From the NCBI GenBank assembly GCA_902587155.1, contig CACIKE010000002.1, forward strand, positions 1-64,000: DNA of 64,000 nt, read 5' to 3'. Within the stretch, counting starts at the first letter, position 1. Each line of letters opens with the position of its first letter. Of the stretch, positions 16,589 through 24,403 are shown piece after piece. The position numbers and the translations under genes are program-made. The DNA comes from an uncultured Pelagibacteraceae bacterium (GTDB lineage: Bacteria; Pseudomonadota; Alphaproteobacteria; Pelagibacterales; Pelagibacteraceae). Below the pieces are notes generated by a model that made no database searches, was not told the DNA's origin, and saw nothing but the letters and a program-made list of their open reading frames with translations.

Positions 16589-16654
16589 AAAGAACAAAAA
16601 TAGGCTAAAACATGACCGAATCGCCGTATAAAAAGTTCTCATTTATAGTTCTTT
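16589..16654. other. inverted repeat in the helicase upstream region
   Basis: AAAGAAC (16589-16595) and GTTCTTT (16648-16654) are perfect complements 52 bases apart in the 174-base gap between the helicase and thioesterase genes. The enclosed sequence has no reading frame of note. It could fold as part of a small RNA or a 5' leader, but seven base pairs at this distance are weak support. A minus-strand TTGACA at about 16693-16698 with CATATT 18 bases later is a possible helicase promoter. Confidence 0.2.
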
Positions 16655-16712
16655 AAAACTTTAGTTTAACACAATATGATTTATTGTTCAAATTACTGTC
16701 AAACCTAATGCC

Positions 16713-17117
16713 TTAAGACTTTATTTTAAGAATTTTCCAAACTCCAGAAGCAGATGTAATAATTTTGTCATTACATTTCAATTCACAAAATAAAAATACC
16801 AAAGTTTTTGTTTTTTTTAAAATTTTAACACGCCCTATAATTTCATCACCAATTTTTGAAGCACCGATATATTTAAGATCTAATGAAATTGTTACACATG
16901 GTGCATTTTGGACACTCCGATGTGCTGCCGTTCCTGCTCCAGCATCTATCAAAGCTGCCAAGTATCCTCCATGTGTTATTCCTGCAGCGTTTAAATGATT
17001 TTCATTAATTATTGATTTAAATTCATATTCATTTTCTGAGATATTTCTGAACATAACACCGCCATTATGTTTCATAAAACCTTGATGCAAACTTATTTGT
17101 TCAAATTTATCTGGCAT
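16713..17117 (-). CDS. PaaI-type hotdog-fold thioesterase
   Basis: A 134-residue single-hotdog acyl-CoA thioesterase. The diagnostic segment is AAGITHGGYLAALIDAGAGTAAH, in which HGG and the Asp of IDAG are the substrate-site residues of PaaI/4HBT enzymes, followed by TISLDLKYIG. These enzymes hydrolyse cytoplasmic acyl- or aryl-CoA thioesters; the exact substrate is unknown and no phenylacetate pathway is present nearby. A possible 32-residue membrane peptide gene ends five bases upstream. Confidence 0.88.
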   Translation of the reverse strand: MPDKFEQISLHQGFMKHNGGVMFRNISENEYEFKSIINENHLNAAGITHGGYLAALIDAGAGTAAHRSVQNAPCVTISLDLKYIGASKIGDEIIGRVKILKKTKTLVFLFCELKCNDKIITSASGVWKILKIKS

Positions 17118-17121
17118 TTAT

Positions 17122-17220
17122 CTATAAAATAAAACTTAGTAAAATTAATATTATAATTATGATTATAAAGAAATATACTACTGAATTTTGAAGTGAAGAA
17201 TTTATTAGCCATTTAATCAT
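17122..17220 (-). CDS. possible 32-residue membrane peptide
   Basis: A short frame from ATG (17218-17220) to TAG (17122-17124) encodes MIKWLINSSLQNSVVYFF followed by an Ile/Leu-rich stretch: a basic start and one strongly hydrophobic helix of about 18 residues. It ends five bases before the thioesterase gene, a spacing consistent with coupling. In such an AT-rich genome Ile/Leu-rich frames arise easily by chance, so this is tentative. The remaining 17221-17418 shows no gene and probably carries promoters for both directions. Confidence 0.35.
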   Translation of the reverse strand: MIKWLINSSLQNSVVYFFIIIIIILILLSFIL

Positions 17221-17418
17221 TTTAAAAATATTAAATAAACACAATAACAATTAAGTTCATCTTTTCAATATAAACAAGAACTATCTTTTAATTTTGATAT
17301 TCTATGTTTCATAGATACAAAACATTAATTAAATTTTAATATAATTGAAGCACTCATATTTCTTTAGTAAATTATATAATTTTATGATTTAATATATCTA
17401 ATTGAATATTTAGAAATT

Positions 17419-17787
17419 ATGAGCACTAACAGAAATTTTGGGATAGTTTTTTTTATAGTATTTTTTATAATAGCTATTTTTCCGTTAAAAAATGATGGGG
17501 ATATAAGAATATGGTCTCTTCTTATTTCTGTTATTTTTTTATTATTGGGTTTATTAAACTCAAAAATTTTAACACCACTGAATAGGCTTTGGTCTAAGTT
17601 TGGAATATTGTTAGGGAGATTTATTTCACCATTGATTATGGGGCTTATATTCTTTTTAGTAGTCACACCAATAGGTTTATTAATGAGAATGTTAAGAAAA
17701 GACTTACTTAATCTGAAGTTTGATAATAATAGATCATATTGGATTGAAAAAAAGGGCCCTAAAAGTATAATGAAAAATCAATTCTAA
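17419..17787 (+). CDS. SxtJ-family membrane protein
   Basis: A 122-residue protein with three to four hydrophobic segments: FGIVFFIVFFIIAIFPL, WSLLISVIFLLLGLL, and ISPLIMGLIFFLVVTPIGLLMR, followed by a basic tail with DLLNLKF and SYWIEKK. This pattern (TPLNRLWSKFG, PIGLLMRMLRKDLL) is that of the SxtJ family, named from a saxitoxin cluster but widespread beside carbamoyltransferases; its biochemical function is unknown. It is followed one base later by a DUF5989-type gene and then by the carbamoyltransferase, forming a compact operon. Confidence 0.8.
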   Translation: MSTNRNFGIVFFIVFFIIAIFPLKNDGDIRIWSLLISVIFLLLGLLNSKILTPLNRLWSKFGILLGRFISPLIMGLIFFLVVTPIGLLMRMLRKDLLNLKFDNNRSYWIEKKGPKSIMKNQF

Positions 17788-17788
17788 A

Positions 17789-17938
17789 ATGAATTTTGTA
17801 AAAGAATTTTGGGAATTTTTAAGAGTAAGAAAAAAATATTGGCTTTTACCTATAATAATTATACTTGCATTGTTTGGTGGGTTAATAGTTTTGACACAAG
17901 GTTCAGCAATAGCCCCATTTATATATACTATTTTTTAA
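17789..17938 (+). CDS. DUF5989-type small membrane protein
   Basis: A 49-residue protein encoded between the SxtJ-like and carbamoyltransferase genes. It begins MNFVKEFWEFLRVRKKYWLL, continues with one hydrophobic helix (PIIIILALFGGLIVL) and ends TQGSAIAPFIYTIF. The pattern FWxFLRxRKKxWLLP...TQGSAxAPFIYTxF is that of the DUF5989 family, which accompanies SxtJ and carbamoyltransferase genes in many genomes. The ATG lies one base after the SxtJ stop, and the TAA is followed directly by the carbamoyltransferase GTG. The role is unknown; a membrane anchor or assembly factor for the enzyme is plausible. Confidence 0.82.
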   Translation: MNFVKEFWEFLRVRKKYWLLPIIIILALFGGLIVLTQGSAIAPFIYTIF

Positions 17939-19774
17939 GTGACTGCGATTTTAGGTATTTCTGCATTCTATCATGATAGCGCGGCTTGTATTTTGAAGGA
18001 CGGTAGGATAGTTGCTGCCGCACAAGAGGAGAGATTTACAAGAAAGAAACATGATCCAAGTTATCCAAAAAATGCAGTAGAATTTGTTTTGAAATATTCA
18101 AAACTAAAGCTGAGTGAAGTTGATAAGATAGTCTTTTTTGAAAAACCTTTTTTAAAATTTGAAAGATTGCTTGAGACTTATGTTGCTTTTGCTCCTCGAG
18201 GTTTTATTTCATTCTCAAAAGCTATGCCGCTTTGGATTAAAGAGAAACTTTTTCAAAAAAACTTTTTATTTAATAAATTGAAGGAACATGACAAAAATTT
18301 TAAGTCTGATGAAAATATTTTTTTTTCAGAGCATCATTTGAGCCATGCTGCTAGTGCTTTTTATCCATCCCCTTTCGATGAAGCAGTGGTACTAACAGCT
18401 GACGGTGTAGGTGAATGGGCAACAACAACTGTTGCAGTTGGAAAAGGAAGAAATCTAGAAATAAAAAAAGAAATTCATTTTCCTCATTCACTTGGACTTC
18501 TTTATTCAGCTTTTACCTATTACACGGGCTTTAAGGTTAACAGTGGTGAGTATAAGTTAATGGGTCTAGCGCCATATGGAAATCCTGTCTACGAAAATAA
18601 AATAAAAAAATTGATTGATATAAAAGAAGATGGATCATTTAGGTTAAATCAAAAATACTTTAATTATGCAACCGGATTAACCATGACTAGTGATCATTTT
18701 AATGAATTATTTGCACAAAAACCCCGTGACCCAAAAAAAGAGAAAATTACACAATTTCATATGGATATTGCAGCGTCAATTCAAAAAGTAACAGAGGAAA
18801 TAATGATTAAGTTAGCTAAATCGATTCGAAAAGAATACAATATAAAAAATTTATGCTTAGCAGGTGGTGTTGCACTCAATTGTGTTGCAAATGGTAAAAT
18901 TCTTAGTGAAAAAATTTTTGATAAAATTTGGATTCAACCTGCAGCAGGAGATGCGGGTGGCGCACTAGGAGCAGCTCTAGCATTGTGGCACATCGAGCTC
19001 ACCAATGAAAGAACTGTGAATTCAACAGATAACATGAAAGGTTCATATTTAGGAAATGAATTTAGTCAAGAAGAAATTGAAAAAGAATTAAAATTTATTG
19101 GAGCAAACTTTAAGATATTTGAATATGAGGAATTACTAAGTAAGACTTCTGATTTATTAAAAGATGGAAAAGCAATTGGGTGGTTTCAAGGGAGAATGGA
19201 GTTTGGTCCAAGAGCATTGGGGAACAGATCAATTTTAGGAGATCCGCGGTCTGAAAATATGCAAAAAAATTTAAATTTGAAAGTAAAATATAGAGAGAGC
19301 TTTAGACCTTTTGCACCTTCTATTTTAAGGGAGGATTTGTCTACATGGTTCGATATTAATGTTGATAGTCCATACATGCTTTTAGTTGCAAATATAAATT
19401 CAAAAAAAAAATTCAAAATGACACAAAAACAAAAAGAACTTTTTGGAATTGACAAATTAAATGTGAAAAGATCAGAGATCCCTGCAGTTACACATGTTGA
19501 CTATTCTGCGAGAATTCAAACTGTTACCAAGAATACCAATAAACGTTATTACGATCTAATCTCTAAATTTAAAGAAAAAACAGGATGTCCAGTTATAGTA
19601 AATACCTCTTTTAATGTAAGAGGAGAACCAATTGTTAATTCACCGACAGATGCTTTCAATTGTTTTATGGGAACTGAGTTAGATTATTTAGTTATTGGAA
19701 ACTGTATTTTAGAGAAATCTCAACAAGATCCTAATCTTAAAAAAAATTATTCAAAAGAATTTGATTTAGATTAG
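17939..19774 (+). CDS. carbamoyltransferase (NodU/CmcH family)
   Basis: A 611-residue O-carbamoyltransferase that transfers carbamoyl from carbamoyl phosphate via a carbamoyl-adenylate. The N-terminal Kae1-like ATPase domain starts ILGISAFYHDSAACIL and has the metal/substrate His residues in HHLSHAASAFYPSPF and TADGVGEW, then SGEYKLMGLAPYG. The C-terminal YrdC-like transfer domain has GWFQGRMEFGPRALGNRSI and FNVRGEPIV. I take the GTG at 17939, which abuts the DUF5989 TAA. NodU and CmcH act on sugars and cephem antibiotics; the acceptor here is unknown and no biosynthetic cluster adjoins. Confidence 0.93.
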   Translation: MTAILGISAFYHDSAACILKDGRIVAAAQEERFTRKKHDPSYPKNAVEFVLKYSKLKLSEVDKIVFFEKPFLKFERLLETYVAFAPRGFISFSKAMPLWIKEKLFQKNFLFNKLKEHDKNFKSDENIFFSEHHLSHAASAFYPSPFDEAVVLTADGVGEWATTTVAVGKGRNLEIKKEIHFPHSLGLLYSAFTYYTGFKVNSGEYKLMGLAPYGNPVYENKIKKLIDIKEDGSFRLNQKYFNYATGLTMTSDHFNELFAQKPRDPKKEKITQFHMDIAASIQKVTEEIMIKLAKSIRKEYNIKNLCLAGGVALNCVANGKILSEKIFDKIWIQPAAGDAGGALGAALALWHIELTNERTVNSTDNMKGSYLGNEFSQEEIEKELKFIGANFKIFEYEELLSKTSDLLKDGKAIGWFQGRMEFGPRALGNRSILGDPRSENMQKNLNLKVKYRESFRPFAPSILREDLSTWFDINVDSPYMLLVANINSKKKFKMTQKQKELFGIDKLNVKRSEIPAVTHVDYSARIQTVTKNTNKRYYDLISKFKEKTGCPVIVNTSFNVRGEPIVNSPTDAFNCFMGTELDYLVIGNCILEKSQQDPNLKKNYSKEFDLD

Positions 19775-19832
19775 AACAAAATATTAATATTTGATTAACC
19801 GATCAGGTTTTTTTGATTATTTTCCTACGTGA

Positions 19833-19910
19833 TGGTGGACCAGGAAAGACTCGAACTCTCAACCTCACCGTCCGTAGCGGTGCGCTCTATCCAATTGAAG
19901 CTACTGGTCC
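19833..19910 (-). tRNA. tRNA-Arg (anticodon ACG)
   Basis: Read on the minus strand, acceptor arms GGACCAG (19910-19904) and CTGGTCC pair, with discriminator A and encoded CCA ending at 19833. The anticodon arm CACCG-CTACGGA-CGGTG gives ACG, whose A34 is normally edited to inosine to read CGU/CGC/CGA. T-arm GAGAGTTCGAGTCTT is normal. It is a 78-base, class I tRNA lying between the carbamoyltransferase and thiolase genes. Confidence 0.95.
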
Positions 19911-19976
19911 ATAATTTTATTGATTATTGTATATCAATATTTAGTGTATTTTAATAATAAGTTTAATTTAGATTTT

Positions 19977-21152
19977 ATGATTAATAGTCTTAATGAAGTA
20001 GTAATTGTTAGTGCATTAAGAACTCCTATCGGAACATTCAATGGATCATTAAAAGATATTAAAGCTGACACTTTAGGATCAATAGTTATTAAAGAAATTT
20101 TAAAGGAAGTAAAATGTGACAAGGAAAAAATTGATCAAGTAATTATGGGCCAAGTATTGACTGCTGGCAATGGACAAAATCCAGCAAGACAAGCATCAAT
20201 AAATGCGGGGATACCATTTTCAAAACCAGCTTACATAATAAATCAAGTATGTGGCTCAGGATTAAGAGCAGTTACCTCTGGTTTTCAATCAATAAAATTA
20301 GGAGAGTCTAAGTATGTGATTGCTGGCGGTCAAGAAAATATGTCTGCATCGCAACATTCAATTTTTTTTAGAAACAAAAAAAAAATTTCGACTGAAGAAT
20401 TAAAAGATACAATGATAACTGATGGCTTGTTAGATGCATTTAATAATTATCATATGGGTGTAACAGCTGAAAATGTTGCTAAAAAATTTAAAATTACAAG
20501 AGAGGTTCAAGATGAATTTGCTTTAAGTTCACAACAAAAAACTCAAATCGCTATCAAAGAAAATAAATTTGAAAATGAATTAGTAAAGATAATACACAAT
20601 AGTAATTATTTTATAAAAGATGAACATCCTAGGAAAGGATTAAAAATAGATGATTTAAAAAAATTGAAAACTGTTTTTTTAGAAAATGGGACCGTTACAC
20701 CAGGTAATTCTTCTGGAATAAATGATGGAGCTGCTGCATTACTATTGACCACATTGGAGGAAGCAAAAAAAGAGTCATTAAAACCATTAGCAAAAATCGT
20801 TTCATGGTCTACTGTTGGAGTAGACCCATCCTTGATGGGTTTAGGTCCAATAGAAGCTGTTCGTCAAGCTGCTAAAAGAGCAAAATGGATTTTGAATGAT
20901 ATAGATCTTTTTGAAATTAATGAAGCTTTTGCAGCTCAAAGCATTGCAGTAATACGTGAGTTAGATATTGATGAAAATAAAGTTAATGTTAACGGAGGAG
21001 CTATAGCTTTAGGTCATCCAATAGGAGCATCGGGTGCCAGAATATTAGTTACTCTTATTCATGAAATGACAAAACAGAAAAAGAACAAAGGTTGCGCTAC
21101 ACTATGCATAGGTGGTGGAATGGGAATAGCCATATGCATTGAGAGAATTTAA
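19977..21152 (+). CDS. acetyl-CoA C-acetyltransferase (thiolase)
   Basis: Condenses or cleaves acetoacetyl-CoA; biosynthetic-type thiolases feed polyhydroxyalkanoate or degrade acetoacetate. The 391-residue product starts MINSLNEVVIVSALRTPIGT, has the nucleophile in NQVCGSGLRAV (Cys92), the NEAFAAQ loop, GHPIGASGARI with the active-site His, and the terminal CIGGGMGIA Cys. I start at the ATG at 19977 because the family begins a few residues before 'VVIVSALRTP'; the frame is open to a TTG at 19920. No phaB or phaC is nearby, so direction and pathway cannot be assigned. Confidence 0.93.
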   Translation: MINSLNEVVIVSALRTPIGTFNGSLKDIKADTLGSIVIKEILKEVKCDKEKIDQVIMGQVLTAGNGQNPARQASINAGIPFSKPAYIINQVCGSGLRAVTSGFQSIKLGESKYVIAGGQENMSASQHSIFFRNKKKISTEELKDTMITDGLLDAFNNYHMGVTAENVAKKFKITREVQDEFALSSQQKTQIAIKENKFENELVKIIHNSNYFIKDEHPRKGLKIDDLKKLKTVFLENGTVTPGNSSGINDGAAALLLTTLEEAKKESLKPLAKIVSWSTVGVDPSLMGLGPIEAVRQAAKRAKWILNDIDLFEINEAFAAQSIAVIRELDIDENKVNVNGGAIALGHPIGASGARILVTLIHEMTKQKKNKGCATLCIGGGMGIAICIERI

Positions 21153-21265
21153 TAATTAATTTTTTTAAATTTCTCTTTTAGTAAAATTTTTTGTATCCAA
21201 ATTTTAGCATCAGTGTAAGCACTTTCTTTTGGTTGTAAGAGTGTATTTAATAACTTTTTAATCAT
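21149..21265 (-). CDS. possible 38-residue basic protein
   Basis: In the 212-base gap before aceE, the minus strand has a frame from ATG (21263-21265) to TAA (21149-21151), overlapping the thiolase stop. The product starts MIKKLLNTLLQPKESAYTDA and ends in a Lys-rich helix with no membrane segment. Its varied composition (Ser, Tyr, Asp, Trp, Gln) is less like random AT-rich noise than most short frames here. I recognise no family; treat as a candidate small protein. Confidence 0.4.
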   Translation of the reverse strand: MIKKLLNTLLQPKESAYTDAKIWIQKILLKEKFKKINY

Positions 21266-21364
21266 TTTTGAGTGTAACTTCAAAAGAGTGTCAAAAAATT
21301 GAGCAGAATGTGTTAAAATTATCAATTAAGATAAATTTTATAATGTATAAGATCCTAATATTAA

Positions 21365-24300
21365 ATGAGTGAAAAACTATTAGTTCCTGATATAGGTGAC
21401 TTTGAAAATGTAGAGGTCATTGAATTGCTTGTAAAAGAAGGCCAAAAAATTGCTAAGGACGATCCAGTAGTTACTATAGAAAGTGATAAATCGAGTGTTG
21501 AAATACCTTCAACTTTATCAGGCATAATTGAGACAATAAAAGTTAAAGTAGGTGATAAAGTTTCAAAAGGTGATTTAATTCTGAATATTTTAGGGTCAAA
21601 CGCAGAACATTCCACAACAAAAACTATTCCAAAAGACACTGAAAATTTGATTAAAGAAGCAGAAAAATCATTAGAAAAAAAACAAGAGCAAATCATCCAT
21701 ACAAATAACATAGAGAGAAAAAAACCAGAAATAATTCAAGTAGTTAATGACAGCGATATTGATCCATTAGAAACTAATGAATGGTTAGAATCACTCACTG
21801 CAGTAATTGAGAAAGATGGAAATCAAAGAGCCCATTATTTAATAAAGGAATTAATAAATAAAGCTTATATGGAGGGTGCAAATATTCCCTATACACAAAA
21901 CACACCCTATATAAATACAATTCCAGTAAATGAAGAGAAAAAATCAAACGGTGATCAAAATATTGAGAGAAGAATTCGGTCATTGATAAGATGGAATTCC
22001 GCAGCAATGGTTGTTCGCGCTAATAAAAAATTTCCTGAACTTGGAGGACATATCGGAACATTTGCATCAGCAGCTACGCTTTATGATGTAGGGATGAATC
22101 ATTTCTGGAGAGCAAAAAATAATAAGTTTGGTGGAGACTTAATTTACTTTCAAGGACATAGCGCTCCAGGTATGTACGCAAGGGCATTTCTTGAGGGAAG
22201 ACTTAATGAAAAACAATTAGATAGTTTTAGACAAGAAGTTAATCCTGGAGGTTTATCATCTTATCCACATCCTTGGTTGATGCCAAATTTTTGGCAATTT
22301 CCCACAGTCTCAATGGGTTTAGGACCAATGTTAGCTATTTATCAAGCAAGATATATGAAATATTTGATAAACAGGGGTCTCATTAAAGATGAAGGACGAA
22401 AAGTGTGGGCTTTCTTAGGAGACGGGGAAATGGATGAACCAGAGTCTTTAGGAGCAATTGGTTTAGCAGCTAGGGAAAAATTAGATAACTTAATATTTGT
22501 GATCAATTGTAACCTTCAAAGATTGGACGGGCCTGTAAGGGGTAATGGAAAAATTATACAAGAATTAGAGGGTATTTTTAGAGGAGCTGGATGGAATGTT
22601 ATCAAAGTAATTTGGGGTTCTTATTGGGATCCGCTATTGGCTAACGATAAAACTGGTCATTTAATTAAAGTTATGAATGAAACTGTCGATGGTGAATATC
22701 AAGCAATGAAAGCAAGAGATGGAGCTTATGTGCGAGAAAAGTTTTTTGGTAAGTATCCTGAAACTAAAGAGTTAATTTCAAGCCTTTCAGACAAAGATAT
22801 ATGGAGATTGAATAGAGGTGGACACGATCCTCACAAAGTTTTTGCAGCTTATGATAAAGCCTCAAAAAATATTGGAAGCCCGACAGTTGTGATTGCTAAG
22901 ACTATAAAGGGTTATGGAATGGGCAAAAGTGGAGAGAGTGTGAATACAACACATCAAACTAAAAAATTAGATATAGACGATTTGATGTATTACAGAGATA
23001 GGTTTGATGTTCCTCTAACTGATAAACAGGTGCAAAATATTGAATATTATAAGCCAGACCAAAACTCACCTGAAATAAAATATATCAAAGAAAGAAGACT
23101 TCAATTAGGAGGATTTATACCAGAGAGAACTACTTACGCAAAACCCATTAAAGCCCCTCCGAAAAACATTTTTGACAATATGAAAGAGTCTACAGGTAAA
23201 AAAGAAATGTCGACTACTATGGCATTAGTAAGAATGCTTACTAATCTTCTGAGAGATAAAAATGTTGCCTCAAGATTAGTACCAATCATTCCTGATGAGG
23301 CGAGAACATTTGGTATGGAGGGTTTTTTTCAAAAAATTGGTATTTATGCTCACGAAGGGCAAAAATATGAACCTGAGGACTCAGCACAATTAAGTTCATA
23401 TAGAGAAGAAAAAAGCGGACAAGTTTTGGAGGAAGGAATTAACGAGGCAGGTGCAATGTCTTCATGGATTGCTGCAGGCACTTCATACACAAATCACGAT
23501 ATTGAAATGATCCCTATCTATCTTTTTTACTCAATGTTTGGTTTTCAAAGAATAGGTGATTTTGCTTGGGCAGGGGCAGACAGCCAATCAAGAGGATTTT
23601 TAATTGGTGCTACTGCAGGGAGAACAACATTAGCGGGAGAAGGTTTACAGCACCAAGATGGACATAGTCATTTAATGGCATCAACTATTCCAAACTGTAA
23701 GTCTTATGATCCAACATTTCATTATGAACTAGCAACAATCTTTAGAGAAGGATTGAAAAGAATGCATGAGAAGAAAGAAAATATTTTTTATTACATTACA
23801 ACAATGAACGAAAATTATCCTCATCCTGCTATGCCTACTGAAAAATCATGTGAAGAAGGCATTTTAAAAGGAATGTATAAAATTAAAGAATTTAACAAAT
23901 ATAAAAAAACCAAAATTCAATTTCTAGGATCAGGCACAATTTTAAGAGAAATGATAGCTGGTGCAGAGATACTACAAAAGGAATATCAAATTGATAGTGA
24001 AGTTTGGAGCGTAACTAGTTTCAATGAATTAAGAAGAGATGGCCTAGAGGTAGAAAGATATAATTTATTAAATCCTGAAAAAGAACCAAAAAAATCATAT
24101 GTTGAAAGCTGTTTAGGTAAAACTGAAGGTCCAATTTTGGCTGCATCAGATTATATGAGGATGAATTCAGACCAAATTAGACCTTATATTAATAAGAGCT
24201 TTTACTCATTAGGAACAGATGGATTTGGACGAAGTGATACAAGAAAAAATTTGAGGAAATTCTTTGAGGTTGATAAAGAACATGTCGTTGCATATGGATT

Positions 24301-24403
24301 AAGTGTTTTAGCTAAAGAACAATTAATTGCATCTAAATATGCTCAAGAGGCAATAAAGAAGTATCAAATTGATAAAGATAAACCAATGCCGACAAAATTA
24401 TAA
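21365..24403 (+). CDS. aceE: pyruvate dehydrogenase E1 component, homodimeric type, with N-terminal lipoyl domain
   Basis: Thiamine-diphosphate enzyme that decarboxylates pyruvate and reductively acetylates a lipoyl group. From about residue 120 it follows E. coli AceE closely: DPLETNEWLESL, the TPP-binding GDGEMDEPES...NCNLQRLDGPV, IIPDEARTFGMEGFF and GTDGFGRSDTR. Unusually, residues 1-78 are a complete lipoyl domain (LLVPDIGDFENVEVIELLV...ESDKSSVEIPS, lipoyl Lys42) joined by a charged linker, so the protein is 1012 residues, against 887 for E. coli AceE. The frame is continuous, with no internal stop. One-base overlap with aceF; E3 is not in the window. Confidence 0.95.
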   Translation: MSEKLLVPDIGDFENVEVIELLVKEGQKIAKDDPVVTIESDKSSVEIPSTLSGIIETIKVKVGDKVSKGDLILNILGSNAEHSTTKTIPKDTENLIKEAEKSLEKKQEQIIHTNNIERKKPEIIQVVNDSDIDPLETNEWLESLTAVIEKDGNQRAHYLIKELINKAYMEGANIPYTQNTPYINTIPVNEEKKSNGDQNIERRIRSLIRWNSAAMVVRANKKFPELGGHIGTFASAATLYDVGMNHFWRAKNNKFGGDLIYFQGHSAPGMYARAFLEGRLNEKQLDSFRQEVNPGGLSSYPHPWLMPNFWQFPTVSMGLGPMLAIYQARYMKYLINRGLIKDEGRKVWAFLGDGEMDEPESLGAIGLAAREKLDNLIFVINCNLQRLDGPVRGNGKIIQELEGIFRGAGWNVIKVIWGSYWDPLLANDKTGHLIKVMNETVDGEYQAMKARDGAYVREKFFGKYPETKELISSLSDKDIWRLNRGGHDPHKVFAAYDKASKNIGSPTVVIAKTIKGYGMGKSGESVNTTHQTKKLDIDDLMYYRDRFDVPLTDKQVQNIEYYKPDQNSPEIKYIKERRLQLGGFIPERTTYAKPIKAPPKNIFDNMKESTGKKEMSTTMALVRMLTNLLRDKNVASRLVPIIPDEARTFGMEGFFQKIGIYAHEGQKYEPEDSAQLSSYREEKSGQVLEEGINEAGAMSSWIAAGTSYTNHDIEMIPIYLFYSMFGFQRIGDFAWAGADSQSRGFLIGATAGRTTLAGEGLQHQDGHSHLMASTIPNCKSYDPTFHYELATIFREGLKRMHEKKENIFYYITTMNENYPHPAMPTEKSCEEGILKGMYKIKEFNKYKKTKIQFLGSGTILREMIAGAEILQKEYQIDSEVWSVTSFNELRRDGLEVERYNLLNPEKEPKKSYVESCLGKTEGPILAASDYMRMNSDQIRPYINKSFYSLGTDGFGRSDTRKNLRKFFEVDKEHVVAYGLSVLAKEQLIASKYAQEAIKKYQIDKDKPMPTKL
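21473..21507 (+). repeat. 35-base exact repeat, copy in the aceE lipoyl domain
   Basis: These 35 bases are identical to 24514-24548 in aceF and encode the lipoyl-lysine loop TIESDKSSVEIP in both genes. The sequences around them differ at many silent and coding positions, so the identical block points to duplication with later conversion or strong constraint. Confidence 0.85.

Noticed and set aside
21361..21711. 116-residue minus-strand frame over the aceE start
   Set aside because: Covers the new lipoyl domain on the other strand; explained by the codon bias of that region.
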